The notes beneath the pieces are model-generated. The model did not search any database and was not told the origin of the DNA. It saw only the letters and a list, made by a program, of their open reading frames with translations. A stretch of 64,000 bases of DNA from a virus. Of this stretch, positions 18,028 through 26,349 are shown piece by piece. Numbering within the stretch: position 1 is the first letter of the stretch; each line of letters begins with the position of its first letter. The position numbers and the translations under genes were made by a program. The stretch is taken from positions 124,001-188,000 of the IMG/VR virus record IMGVR_UViG_3300009508_000011, one strand, 5' to 3'.

Positions 18028-18173
18028 TAGGACTCTTCCTCTTCCATCTCTTCGTCTTCGTTGGTAGCTAGATGTTCAATGCAGTGATAGGTAGGTTTAC
18101 CTTCTGAATCGTTACCAGTACCGTGAATAGATACACCGTTAGTTGGCCCTAGGCCACATACTGCACATTTCAT
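18027..18173 (-). CDS. Small Cys/His (zinc-ribbon-like) protein, 48 aa
   Basis: The start is taken as the ATG at 18173, three bases after the beta'-like gene's stop. The frame runs upstream inside that gene but has no ribosome site there. The protein begins MKCAVCG and later has YHCIEHL, giving a Cys-x2-Cys and a His-Cys-x2-His pair about 26 residues apart, which could hold one zinc ion. The C-terminus is very acidic (NEDEEMEEEES). Coupling with the polymerase genes makes a small polymerase-associated zinc protein possible, but this is inference from position. Confidence 0.6.
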   Translation of the reverse strand: MKCAVCGLGPTNGVSIHGTGNDSEGKPTYHCIEHLATNEDEEMEEEES

Positions 18174-18175
18174 AA

Positions 18176-19810
18176 TTACAATACCTTTTCTGAGCCAAAG
18201 GTTAGACCACGTAGAGTCCAATCGATGGTATCTGTACCAAACATCTGTAAACCACCGCGAGGGTCTATATAACCAGTAGGTTGGTCAAAGTACTTATGGA
18301 TTTCTGCTTCCGCATCGTCCGATAGTAAGAAGTTACAACTTACGGTATCGCCATCAAAGTCGGCACCTAGACCAACTAGCCTGTTAGGGTTTACACCTAT
18401 AGTGTCGAAGAACGGAACTCCATGTCTAGGGAATTCGTAAGCGATATGGTCATCACCTATCTGTTCCCATTGGTCATCAAGTTCATGTAGGATATCACCC
18501 TCAACAGTAGTTTTAAGATATACTGTAGATGGGTAAGTAGAACCAAGGCCAGTAATCGGATAACGAGTAACTGTACAAGTCAAGCGATTCCATTCCTTAT
18601 ACCCTGCTAGATATAAAAACTCAGCGTAGGTAATAGGGTGGACGTTCTCTTTGCGACTAGGTAGCATTCTATCGTATTCGCCTGGATTAAGGATACGGAA
18701 GCTAACACCATCTTTATAGATTAATGCTAGGTACTTCCCCTCTACCAAAATAGGCTTATGGCGAATTGTTGCATTACCGTAATAGTTAATAAACTTCTCA
18801 AGCCCTTCAACAGTAGCCCATCTATCCATAGTGTCTGTAGATACATTGACCCAGACAGTCTTTCTAGTTTTACGGTCTACTAGCGGTACATTATTAGAAC
18901 CAGTGAATATCTTAGATAGATGTCCTTTAGTCAACCAGTTAACAGCTAAAGGTAGAACACCCTTTGCAGTCTGGTATAACCCCACTACTGTATCAGTTGA
19001 ATCGATAGAGCGTGGTGAATCTAAATCATCGGTACCAACATCCATACTGGTGATTACATTACGAGTACCGTTAAAGATTCTACGTGAACCCCATTTAGCC
19101 TGAATGAAACCTTTCTTACCAGTTAGGAAGTTTTCGATATGTTCATAGATTGCATTAACTGCTGTCTGTAGAGAATAACGAGAACGGTCGTATACTGGGT
19201 CATTGGTATTGCCTGCACCGACCATAATGGTATTTGCTACAGATAGAACCTTACGATACATATCGTTTATTTCATCTTCCTGTACATAACCATCTTCGGA
19301 GATTTGTATCTCCCTTAGTCCTGCTGGTAACACTAACCATTTATCAACGGTAGCGTTGTTTCTGTAAGTGTTAACAACTTTAATTCTGAGGTTACGCTGG
19401 TCTGAGTTACTTTCTTGTAACTTCAAGTCTTTAAAGTATTCCATAAAGAAAGCAAAACCAGTACGTCCCTCTATTTCGTCAGAGGCTACAAAGTCTTTAT
19501 CTTTAGGTACCCACTTAGCATATTTCTTACCTGAGATGATATCACCGTACAATGCTTTTATTCTTGTAAGGTGTCTGTGAATTAACGGATGTAGAACACT
19601 AACCTTTAGGTCTATGAAACTAAATCTATTGTTACGTTCTTTAGTGCCGGTAGCACCAAATGTTGAAACAGAATATAGCCCATCTTCATGGAAGTTAGTT
19701 GTACCGCCATCGTATATATCGGAAACCTTTATTGGTTTCATAGCGGCGGAATTCTGACCCGTTAGCTTTAGCAGTTCAACGTTAAACGGCAGCTTGCTTA
19801 TTTGTGTCAT
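18176..19810 (-). CDS. DNA-directed RNA polymerase beta'-like subunit, N-terminal half
   Basis: The 544-residue protein contains LGADFDGDTVSCNFLLSD, with the three catalytic Asp residues in ADFDGD at about 483-488. This is the Mg2+-binding motif (bacterial NADFDGD) that defines the RNA polymerase active centre. The protein ends about 56 residues after it, so the bacterial C-terminal part (trigger loop, bridge helix and rest) is absent and must be coded elsewhere, as in phiKZ-group phages, which split beta'. The order upstream of beta and downstream of a divergent tape-measure gene matches phiKZ gp180. AGGA precedes the ATG, and a class I promoter-like site lies 26 bases upstream. Confidence 0.9.
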   Translation of the reverse strand: MTQISKLPFNVELLKLTGQNSAAMKPIKVSDIYDGGTTNFHEDGLYSVSTFGATGTKERNNRFSFIDLKVSVLHPLIHRHLTRIKALYGDIISGKKYAKWVPKDKDFVASDEIEGRTGFAFFMEYFKDLKLQESNSDQRNLRIKVVNTYRNNATVDKWLVLPAGLREIQISEDGYVQEDEINDMYRKVLSVANTIMVGAGNTNDPVYDRSRYSLQTAVNAIYEHIENFLTGKKGFIQAKWGSRRIFNGTRNVITSMDVGTDDLDSPRSIDSTDTVVGLYQTAKGVLPLAVNWLTKGHLSKIFTGSNNVPLVDRKTRKTVWVNVSTDTMDRWATVEGLEKFINYYGNATIRHKPILVEGKYLALIYKDGVSFRILNPGEYDRMLPSRKENVHPITYAEFLYLAGYKEWNRLTCTVTRYPITGLGSTYPSTVYLKTTVEGDILHELDDQWEQIGDDHIAYEFPRHGVPFFDTIGVNPNRLVGLGADFDGDTVSCNFLLSDDAEAEIHKYFDQPTGYIDPRGGLQMFGTDTIDWTLRGLTFGSEKVL

Positions 19811-19835
19811 TGTGCTGTTCCTATGATTGGGTGGT

Positions 19836-19863
19836 CTTATTATAAATAGACACAGTATTTTTT
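19836..19863 (-). promoter_or_regulatory. Class I promoter-like site for the polymerase operon
   Basis: On the minus strand AAAAAATAC (19863-19855), exactly 15 bases, then TAAG (19839-19836), 26 bases before the beta'-like start. It lies in the 72-bp divergent gap with the tape-measure gene. Confidence 0.6.
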
Positions 19864-19882
19864 AATTTAAAAGGAGTCCGTT

Positions 19883-22800
19883 ATGTCCGACGATTATGAC
19901 ATCGAAGATGATGGCTTTGATAGCTTTGATGATTTCGATGCTCCTGATTTCGACGGTGATGTCGGGGGCGGAAGTAAAGACCGTACACCCATCACGGTGG
20001 CGGCTACTAGCTTCACCGAAGCAGCTACTAGTAACCTATTAAGTGTTAACGCTGCGCAACGCATTGCCAGAAAGGGCTTACCTAAAGGATATAGCGAAGC
20101 TGCCGACCTTGTCGACGATGTAGCATTTGAGGCTTCTGACCTATACGATAAAGCCGAGAAAAGGTTAGAACCTGCTATTAAATCTGCCAAAGAAGCTACT
20201 CGTGGTCTTCTCCCTAAAGCTGAAGGTATTTTACCGAAAGGCGTCTACGAGAAAATAAACTCTTGGTCAGAGGACGATTCACGTCGTGGTAGTAATGTAA
20301 ATGCGGATGAGGAAAGTATAAGTACTGCCCTTAGTAGCATCTTTACTACGCAGATGGAAGAACAGGAAAGGGATAAGCAAGAAGAAAGAGTTCAGGGTGC
20401 GTTTAAAGACCAAGTCGAGAACCAACGACATGAACAAAGCGTAGATAAACTTTCACTTATCCAACAGTCTATGTCTAGACTTGTAGGGTATCAGGATAGT
20501 ATTACCGCTGCTTACCAAAAGAAATCCCTTGACTTACAATTCCGTCATTATTTTGCTGCTCGTGATTTACTCAAATTACAAACTGCTAGTAACACTGATG
20601 TAATCACAGCGTTAAACGATATCAAAACAAACACTGGTTTACCTGACTGGGTTAAAACTCAGAACTCAGAGAACTTCCAGTCTATGTTACAAGAACGTCT
20701 TATGGGCGGGACTGTTGATAACGTAAGTGACTACATGCAAAGCTTTCGCACTAATCTGATTAGTGGCGTTAAAGATAAAGTAATGGAGACAGTCGGTGAA
20801 GTAGCTGACGGTATCAGTGAAATATCTGGCGGTATTACACAGTTAAATGAAGCCTCTGAAATGATGGGTGGAATGGAAGATGGTCCTAAGGATTCTGGAG
20901 CTACTAAAGCTGCTGGCTTTGCCGGTGATGCTGCAGGTGGTGCCATATCTAATAAAATCATCGGTATGGCTGGTAAAGCCTTACAGAAAGAAACTGGGGC
21001 TAGTAAGTACATTGTAGAGAAAGGTCTAGCTGCTTCTAACATGGTTCGCGGTGCTGATGGTAAACTTAAAGAGTTTATCGACACTGCTGATGATAGAGAT
21101 GGCATTGCTGGTATGTTTGGTAGATTCCTTAAGGAAGCTGCCCCTACTCTTAATACTAGACCTGAAGTATTGCAGAATTTATCTAAGGATGCTACTGCTA
21201 GTGTTCAATGGGATGTATTGTCCCGTAGGACATTAATAGAAATAATTCCTGAGTACTTGGCACGCATTACCCAGAATACTGAATCTATGGCTACGGGTCA
21301 ACCAGCTGAGAAGATGGTGTTCAGTAAACTTAGTGAACGGTTTGTCACTGAGGGTGAGGCTGTTGCTGAAGCTACTGATAAGTTTGTTAAGCGTTCTGAA
21401 ATTACCGACTATCAAGAAAGGAATCAAAAGCTACTGAATAAAATATTTGGTGATGCTAAGATATCTGAAGAAGCAAGAGCAGTTATGTCCGAGCAGATTC
21501 ATACAGACCTTGACCGTGGTTGGAATATAGACCCTCGTCGTTATGTTGAGACTGGTGCATTCGAAAATAGATTTGACCGTGATGCAGTTGGTGAACTTCA
21601 GGAATTCTTCCGTGATAAGTTCAAGGCTAAAGACGTAGGTGAGGGCGGTAAGGAAGACTGGGAGTTTGATTTAAGCGAACAGAACCTGAAACAGATTGGA
21701 AACATCTTCAATGAAGGTAAGAATCTACAACAGGTTATTCCTAACATGCAAGGGGCTATTAACGAGTTCGTAGGGACTGGTGATAAAGACTTGTTACGTT
21801 CTACAGGATGGATTGATGATACATCGGGTAAAGACCAATTTAATCTGGAAAGAATGAATGGTTTACTCACTGGTCGTTTGTCTCTGGATGACCTACAGTC
21901 TGAATGGGATAGGTACTCTTTAAAAGAGGAACGTAAAGAAAATAGTACTAAGTGGAGAGAACAGGACAGAGGTGAGTGGCAATTGGGAGACCAACCACAG
22001 ACACCTACAGTTGAACGTACTCGTTCAGTTGAGCAATCCGTTACTCCAATGGCTGGTAAAGACTTAGATATAGTTTCACAACTTACTAGGGTACTTAACC
22101 AACATGCTGACAACAGTAAGGGTAGTTTGGATAAGTTATCATTATTAGTTAGTACTGGTACTGAAGCCCAAACTCTAACAAGTCAACAAGTAGGACTCCT
22201 AACGGAAATCCGTGACATACTTGCTACTCAACAGGTCAATGGTCTTTCTGCTGAAGAATCGGCAATGGGTGCTGAGCTACTTAAGAAATTAGGAGCTGGT
22301 GCTGGTATTGACCAACCATCACTGATGGGTAATCTATCTAGTAAAGTTATGGGTGCTGGTAAAGCTGGTATCGATATGCTTGGTAGTTACTATGGAATGT
22401 TGGGTAATGCTGCTGGGTCTGCCTTAAACTTTGCTAAAGAGAAAGGTTCTGCCGCACTAGGTTACTTAGGTGCTAAGAAAGATACCGTTGATGTATTCAT
22501 TGCCGGTATTAAGAAACCTGCTCTTAGGGCTGACTTTATAAAGGCTGGTAGATATGTCGATGTTGCTACTGGTAATGTCATCACTAACCTTAAAGATATA
22601 ACTGGTGCTGTTAAGGACTTGTCCACAGGTAATCTAGTTATAACTGAAGAAGACTATGAAAATGGTATTTTCGATGGTTCTGGTGAATCTTTAATCAGTA
22701 GACTTGGTACAGGTGCTAGAGATTTAGTATCTGGTGGTGTAGACATGCTAGGTGGTTACTATGGGTTCCTATTCAAGGGTGCTAGTAGTATCATTGGTGG

Positions 22801-25800
22801 TGTGAAGGAAAGAGCCATTGGCTTAGACCGTAAACTTAAAAACCAAGTCGATGTGTATGTTAAAAGTCGCATGGGGGATGGCCCTGCTTTATTAAGGACT
22901 AAATTACTACGTGGTGCTTACTTCGATAAGGATGGTAATTCGATATTCTCCATTGGGGACATCGATGGACCTGTCTACGATGAAGAAGGTAACATGGTTC
23001 TTACCGATGAAGATATTTCAGCTGGATTAGTTGACCCTCAGGGTGAAGAGATTCAAATTGCTGGATTATTCGGTAACGGCGTTGGTATGATTGGTTCTGG
23101 TATTGGGTTAGCAAAGACTGCTGGTTCTAAAGTGTGGGAAGCCTTAAAGGGTTACTACTCTGGAATTGGAAAAGCTGGTAAGAGTCTGCTAGATAGATTT
23201 AAGGGTGGTATTCCATCTATGGGTGGCGGTGATGTTGATGTAATGAACATCAGTGCTAACACAGTTTACCTTAATGGTAACATCCAACAATCTCCTGCGG
23301 AAGCTGCTGGTACAGCTGCACCTACCGTTAACGAAAATGTTAGCGATATTGGGGAGCAGTTGAAAGGTACTGCTACAAACATCAAAGACCGTGCTACTGA
23401 AGAAATAAGCGTTGCTGCTTCAAAGGCTAAAGATGTTGCCGATAAGGCTGTCGACAAAGTCAAGTCTGTAGATACAACCAAAGCTGAAGAGACTATCAAG
23501 GATGTTAAGAACAAAGCTACTGACAAGCTTGCTCAGGCTAAGGATAAACTACTTGGTAAGGAACTCGGTGAGGATACTGTATTAGTTGGTGATGCTGATG
23601 GTAACGTTAGTATTAAGACTGAGAACAATACAATCCCTGCTGGCGATGGTTCTACCAAAGGCTATATGGCTTCATTGCTAGCTTACTTCCATGGTAAGGA
23701 TGACCGTGAACTGAATGACACCGACGGTGATGGTTTCAGGGACGGTGGTTGGAGAAGTAAACTCTTCGGTAAAGATGAAGAGGAAGACGGAACCGACAAG
23801 GGTGATGGTCAATCTGAAACTAAACCTAAAGGAAAAGGTATGCTAGCTGGTTTAGCTGGTGCACTTGGGTTTGGTGGAGATGATGATGACGGTGGTAGTC
23901 TGGCTGGTGATATAGCATCTGAAGCTGCTGGTGAAGTTATCGGTGATAAAATATCCGGTAATGGTAAAGATGAAGATGGTGGTCGTAGAAGACGCAACGG
24001 TCCTAAGGTTAAACCAAAGGGTCGTATGGGTCGAGCATGGCAAGCCATTAAAGGTGTCGGTAGTGGGGCTAAGAAATTAGCTACGTCTGGTAAAGGCCTT
24101 GGTCTACTAGGTGGGACTGCTGCTACTATTAGTACCGCAGGTGGAATGCTCTCAGGGGCTGGTGGTTCTGTAGCTACTAAGATGGCTGCTACATCAGGAC
24201 TTAAGAAAGCCGCACTGTGGGGACTCAAGGGAGCATTAGGTTTAGCAGGTGGTATCTTAGCTGCGCCAGCAGTTGGAACAGCCTTAGCGATAGCCGGAGC
24301 TGCTTATACGGCATATGAAGTATTTAGCTTCTTTAGTAACCGTGAAGGCACTGAGCCATTGGAAGAATACCGCTTCCGTCAGTATGGTTTAGACCCAGAG
24401 GACAGTAGTCACCGTTCATTCATTCGTCAGTTAGAAGATGAAGCAATTGACCATGTTAATTATCGTGGTCAAGAGGGAACTGAGAATAGTCTAGATTTAC
24501 CAGAGGACTTCCATGATGACATTCTGGAACTATTGAATATAGACCTTAGTGTTCCTTACGAAGAAGACCCAGAGAACTCTAGACGAGCAAGTGCTTACGG
24601 TCAGTGGTTCAATAACAGATTTAAAGAGGTATTCCTTTTACATCATGGTATTTCCATGGCGTTGGACCCCGATGTTGATTTGTTGGACATTGATGATGAG
24701 TTAGATGACTCTAAGAAGTTAAAGTTTACTAAGGGAGCTTACTATCCTAACGATGGAACTGGTCGCAGCCCTTACTTCATTCCAGCAGATATGATGGAGG
24801 ATTATGAATCTGATGTCGGTTACGACAAGATTGATGAGATGAAGAAAGGTCTCATGGAAGAGTACAAGGAAGATGCTGAAGGCGAAGAGAAGACCAAAGA
24901 AGAAGGTTCTAGTTTCTTAAGTAAATTAGGAACAGCTGCTTTAGCGGTGACTCCAGTTGGTGCTTCATTAGCACTTAAGAAAGTCATCAGCGATAAACCT
25001 AAAACGGAAGACAAGGTTGCTGAAGTAGTTGAGGGTGATGGTGGAAAGGAAGTAGTTACTGAAAGAAAAAGAGCTGACTACGACGCCATAAAGGCAAAAG
25101 CCCTGTCCCGAATGTCCGATAAAACTAGGCAATATATAGAAGGTAAAACTGAAGAACGGTCTGCTAAGGCTGGTACTGAAGCAGTTACTAAACCACCTAT
25201 ATCTACAGCCACTGCTGTGAAGCGTAAGTTGAAGACTTCTAAGGTCTCTGGTAAGAGCGGGTTTATAATGCCCACTGATGGAAGAATAACTTCTAACTTT
25301 GGTAAGAACACCAACTCCGATACTGGTGAGGTTACTTTTAATTCTGGTATAGATATCGTTGCTCCTAAGGGAACAGAGGTATTGGCTACTCAGGGTGGGG
25401 TGATAACTCGTAGAGGATACTCTCGCAATGATGGTAATGTTATCTACATCGATAATGATGATGGTACACATAGCCGTTACGCTAATCTTGACAAATTCGA
25501 AGCTGGCTATACGGTTGGTGATAGAGTTGAACAAGGGGCTAAAATTGCAGAGGTTGGTGACACTGGTTGGGTTACTAGTCCAAGACTACACTTCGAGGTT
25601 CGTAAAAATGCGCACGATAAGAAATCTGCTGTAAATCCACTTGACCTATTCAAGGGTTCAGTTGGAACTAAGGCTAAGGAACAAGTCGCTGCTGCTATTA
25701 AAGAATCTAAAGAGCAAGTTAAGGTTAGTAAGACGCATGACCAGAAACGTGAGAACGTATCACGTAAGACCACTCCTTTAGTTAAACCTAGTTTAATGGT

Positions 25801-26293
25801 CCCTACTCAGGTAGGTACTAACACTAAACCAAGTTACACTGAAGATACCATTGCTGTAGCAGATACTGACACAGTAGTGGCAACTCCTAAGTCCAAACTT
25901 AACATGGCTCCCGCGAGTCCTATTAGGAAAGGAACTAAGGAAGATAGTGTTGTAGTTGAAGGTGAAGTAATTCAGCAGAGACGTGCACAGTTAAGTCAGG
26001 AGAACGCTAACGTTCGTAGTGAAAAGCAGTTAGAGGCTATCGGCATGTTAATGTCGGAACAGTTGAAGACTCAGCAACGAATGGTTGACGTACTACAAGA
26101 GGTGGCTACCAATACCAAGGCTACGGCTGAAGGTGTACATAAGCAACCTCAATCGACTACTATCGAGGGTGAAGCAACCCAAGTTAAAAAGCCGGTACAA
26201 CCTAACTTATCAGTGAAGCAACTAAGTGGTCTAATGAACCAAGGTAAATCTAAATCAGTTTCTTACCCTCTACTTATGGGTCGAAACAAGTAA
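19883..26293 (+). CDS. Tape-measure-like virion protein with degenerate M23 peptidase domain
   Basis: This 2136-residue protein is the largest in the window. It has an acidic N-terminus, then long helical segments with low-complexity Ala/Gly. Two tandem copies of a repeat of about 130 residues follow (about 815-1060), each with VDV(F/Y), GRY/GAY...DxxGN and (I)TxEDxxxGxxDxxGE. Next come a polar linker, a strongly hydrophobic segment (about 1439-1484: ALGLAGGILAAPAVGTALAIAGAAYTAYEV) that could insert in a membrane, and a peptidase M23 (LytM) fold at about 1792-1905. Only two of the five usual M23 active-site residues remain, so it is probably inactive. Size, hydrophobic patch, cell-wall domain and position next to the polymerase genes match phiKZ gp181. 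It likely sets tail length and helps DNA entry. Confidence 0.8.
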   Translation: MSDDYDIEDDGFDSFDDFDAPDFDGDVGGGSKDRTPITVAATSFTEAATSNLLSVNAAQRIARKGLPKGYSEAADLVDDVAFEASDLYDKAEKRLEPAIKSAKEATRGLLPKAEGILPKGVYEKINSWSEDDSRRGSNVNADEESISTALSSIFTTQMEEQERDKQEERVQGAFKDQVENQRHEQSVDKLSLIQQSMSRLVGYQDSITAAYQKKSLDLQFRHYFAARDLLKLQTASNTDVITALNDIKTNTGLPDWVKTQNSENFQSMLQERLMGGTVDNVSDYMQSFRTNLISGVKDKVMETVGEVADGISEISGGITQLNEASEMMGGMEDGPKDSGATKAAGFAGDAAGGAISNKIIGMAGKALQKETGASKYIVEKGLAASNMVRGADGKLKEFIDTADDRDGIAGMFGRFLKEAAPTLNTRPEVLQNLSKDATASVQWDVLSRRTLIEIIPEYLARITQNTESMATGQPAEKMVFSKLSERFVTEGEAVAEATDKFVKRSEITDYQERNQKLLNKIFGDAKISEEARAVMSEQIHTDLDRGWNIDPRRYVETGAFENRFDRDAVGELQEFFRDKFKAKDVGEGGKEDWEFDLSEQNLKQIGNIFNEGKNLQQVIPNMQGAINEFVGTGDKDLLRSTGWIDDTSGKDQFNLERMNGLLTGRLSLDDLQSEWDRYSLKEERKENSTKWREQDRGEWQLGDQPQTPTVERTRSVEQSVTPMAGKDLDIVSQLTRVLNQHADNSKGSLDKLSLLVSTGTEAQTLTSQQVGLLTEIRDILATQQVNGLSAEESAMGAELLKKLGAGAGIDQPSLMGNLSSKVMGAGKAGIDMLGSYYGMLGNAAGSALNFAKEKGSAALGYLGAKKDTVDVFIAGIKKPALRADFIKAGRYVDVATGNVITNLKDITGAVKDLSTGNLVITEEDYENGIFDGSGESLISRLGTGARDLVSGGVDMLGGYYGFLFKGASSIIGGVKERAIGLDRKLKNQVDVYVKSRMGDGPALLRTKLLRGAYFDKDGNSIFSIGDIDGPVYDEEGNMVLTDEDISAGLVDPQGEEIQIAGLFGNGVGMIGSGIGLAKTAGSKVWEALKGYYSGIGKAGKSLLDRFKGGIPSMGGGDVDVMNISANTVYLNGNIQQSPAEAAGTAAPTVNENVSDIGEQLKGTATNIKDRATEEISVAASKAKDVADKAVDKVKSVDTTKAEETIKDVKNKATDKLAQAKDKLLGKELGEDTVLVGDADGNVSIKTENNTIPAGDGSTKGYMASLLAYFHGKDDRELNDTDGDGFRDGGWRSKLFGKDEEEDGTDKGDGQSETKPKGKGMLAGLAGALGFGGDDDDGGSLAGDIASEAAGEVIGDKISGNGKDEDGGRRRRNGPKVKPKGRMGRAWQAIKGVGSGAKKLATSGKGLGLLGGTAATISTAGGMLSGAGGSVATKMAATSGLKKAALWGLKGALGLAGGILAAPAVGTALAIAGAAYTAYEVFSFFSNREGTEPLEEYRFRQYGLDPEDSSHRSFIRQLEDEAIDHVNYRGQEGTENSLDLPEDFHDDILELLNIDLSVPYEEDPENSRRASAYGQWFNNRFKEVFLLHHGISMALDPDVDLLDIDDELDDSKKLKFTKGAYYPNDGTGRSPYFIPADMMEDYESDVGYDKIDEMKKGLMEEYKEDAEGEEKTKEEGSSFLSKLGTAALAVTPVGASLALKKVISDKPKTEDKVAEVVEGDGGKEVVTERKRADYDAIKAKALSRMSDKTRQYIEGKTEERSAKAGTEAVTKPPISTATAVKRKLKTSKVSGKSGFIMPTDGRITSNFGKNTNSDTGEVTFNSGIDIVAPKGTEVLATQGGVITRRGYSRNDGNVIYIDNDDGTHSRYANLDKFEAGYTVGDRVEQGAKIAEVGDTGWVTSPRLHFEVRKNAHDKKSAVNPLDLFKGSVGTKAKEQVAAAIKESKEQVKVSKTHDQKRENVSRKTTPLVKPSLMVPTQVGTNTKPSYTEDTIAVADTDTVVATPKSKLNMAPASPIRKGTKEDSVVVEGEVIQQRRAQLSQENANVRSEKQLEAIGMLMSEQLKTQQRMVDVLQEVATNTKATAEGVHKQPQSTTIEGEATQVKKPVQPNLSVKQLSGLMNQGKSKSVSYPLLMGRNK
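22330..23065 (+). repeat. Two tandem coding repeats inside the tape-measure gene
   Basis: Each unit is about 130 codons and reads GIDMLG(S)YYG / GVDMLGGYYG, then VDVFI / VDVYV, GRYVDVATGN / GAYFDKDGN, and ITEEDYENGIFDGSGE / LTDEDISAGLVDPQGE. A third, partial copy of the first part (GSGIGLAKTAG, then KGYYSGIGKAG) follows at about 23085-23180. Confidence 0.7.
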
Positions 26294-26299
26294 CGTTTT

Positions 26300-26329
26300 G
26301 GGAGGCCTCGTGCCTCCCATTATTTTTTT
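26300..26329 (+). terminator. Rho-independent terminator after the tape-measure gene
   Basis: GGGAGGC-CTCGT-GCCTCCC followed by ATTATTTTTTT, seven bases after the stop. The next + gene starts only 20 bases later, so it needs read-through or a separate promoter. Confidence 0.85.
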
Positions 26330-26349
26330 CTTTTATAGGGAGTAGTTCT

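Noticed and set aside
25259-25590. M23 domain as an active endolysin
   Set aside because: Three of five usual active-site His are replaced (Asn, Asn, Arg) and the domain is inside a 2136-residue virion protein.
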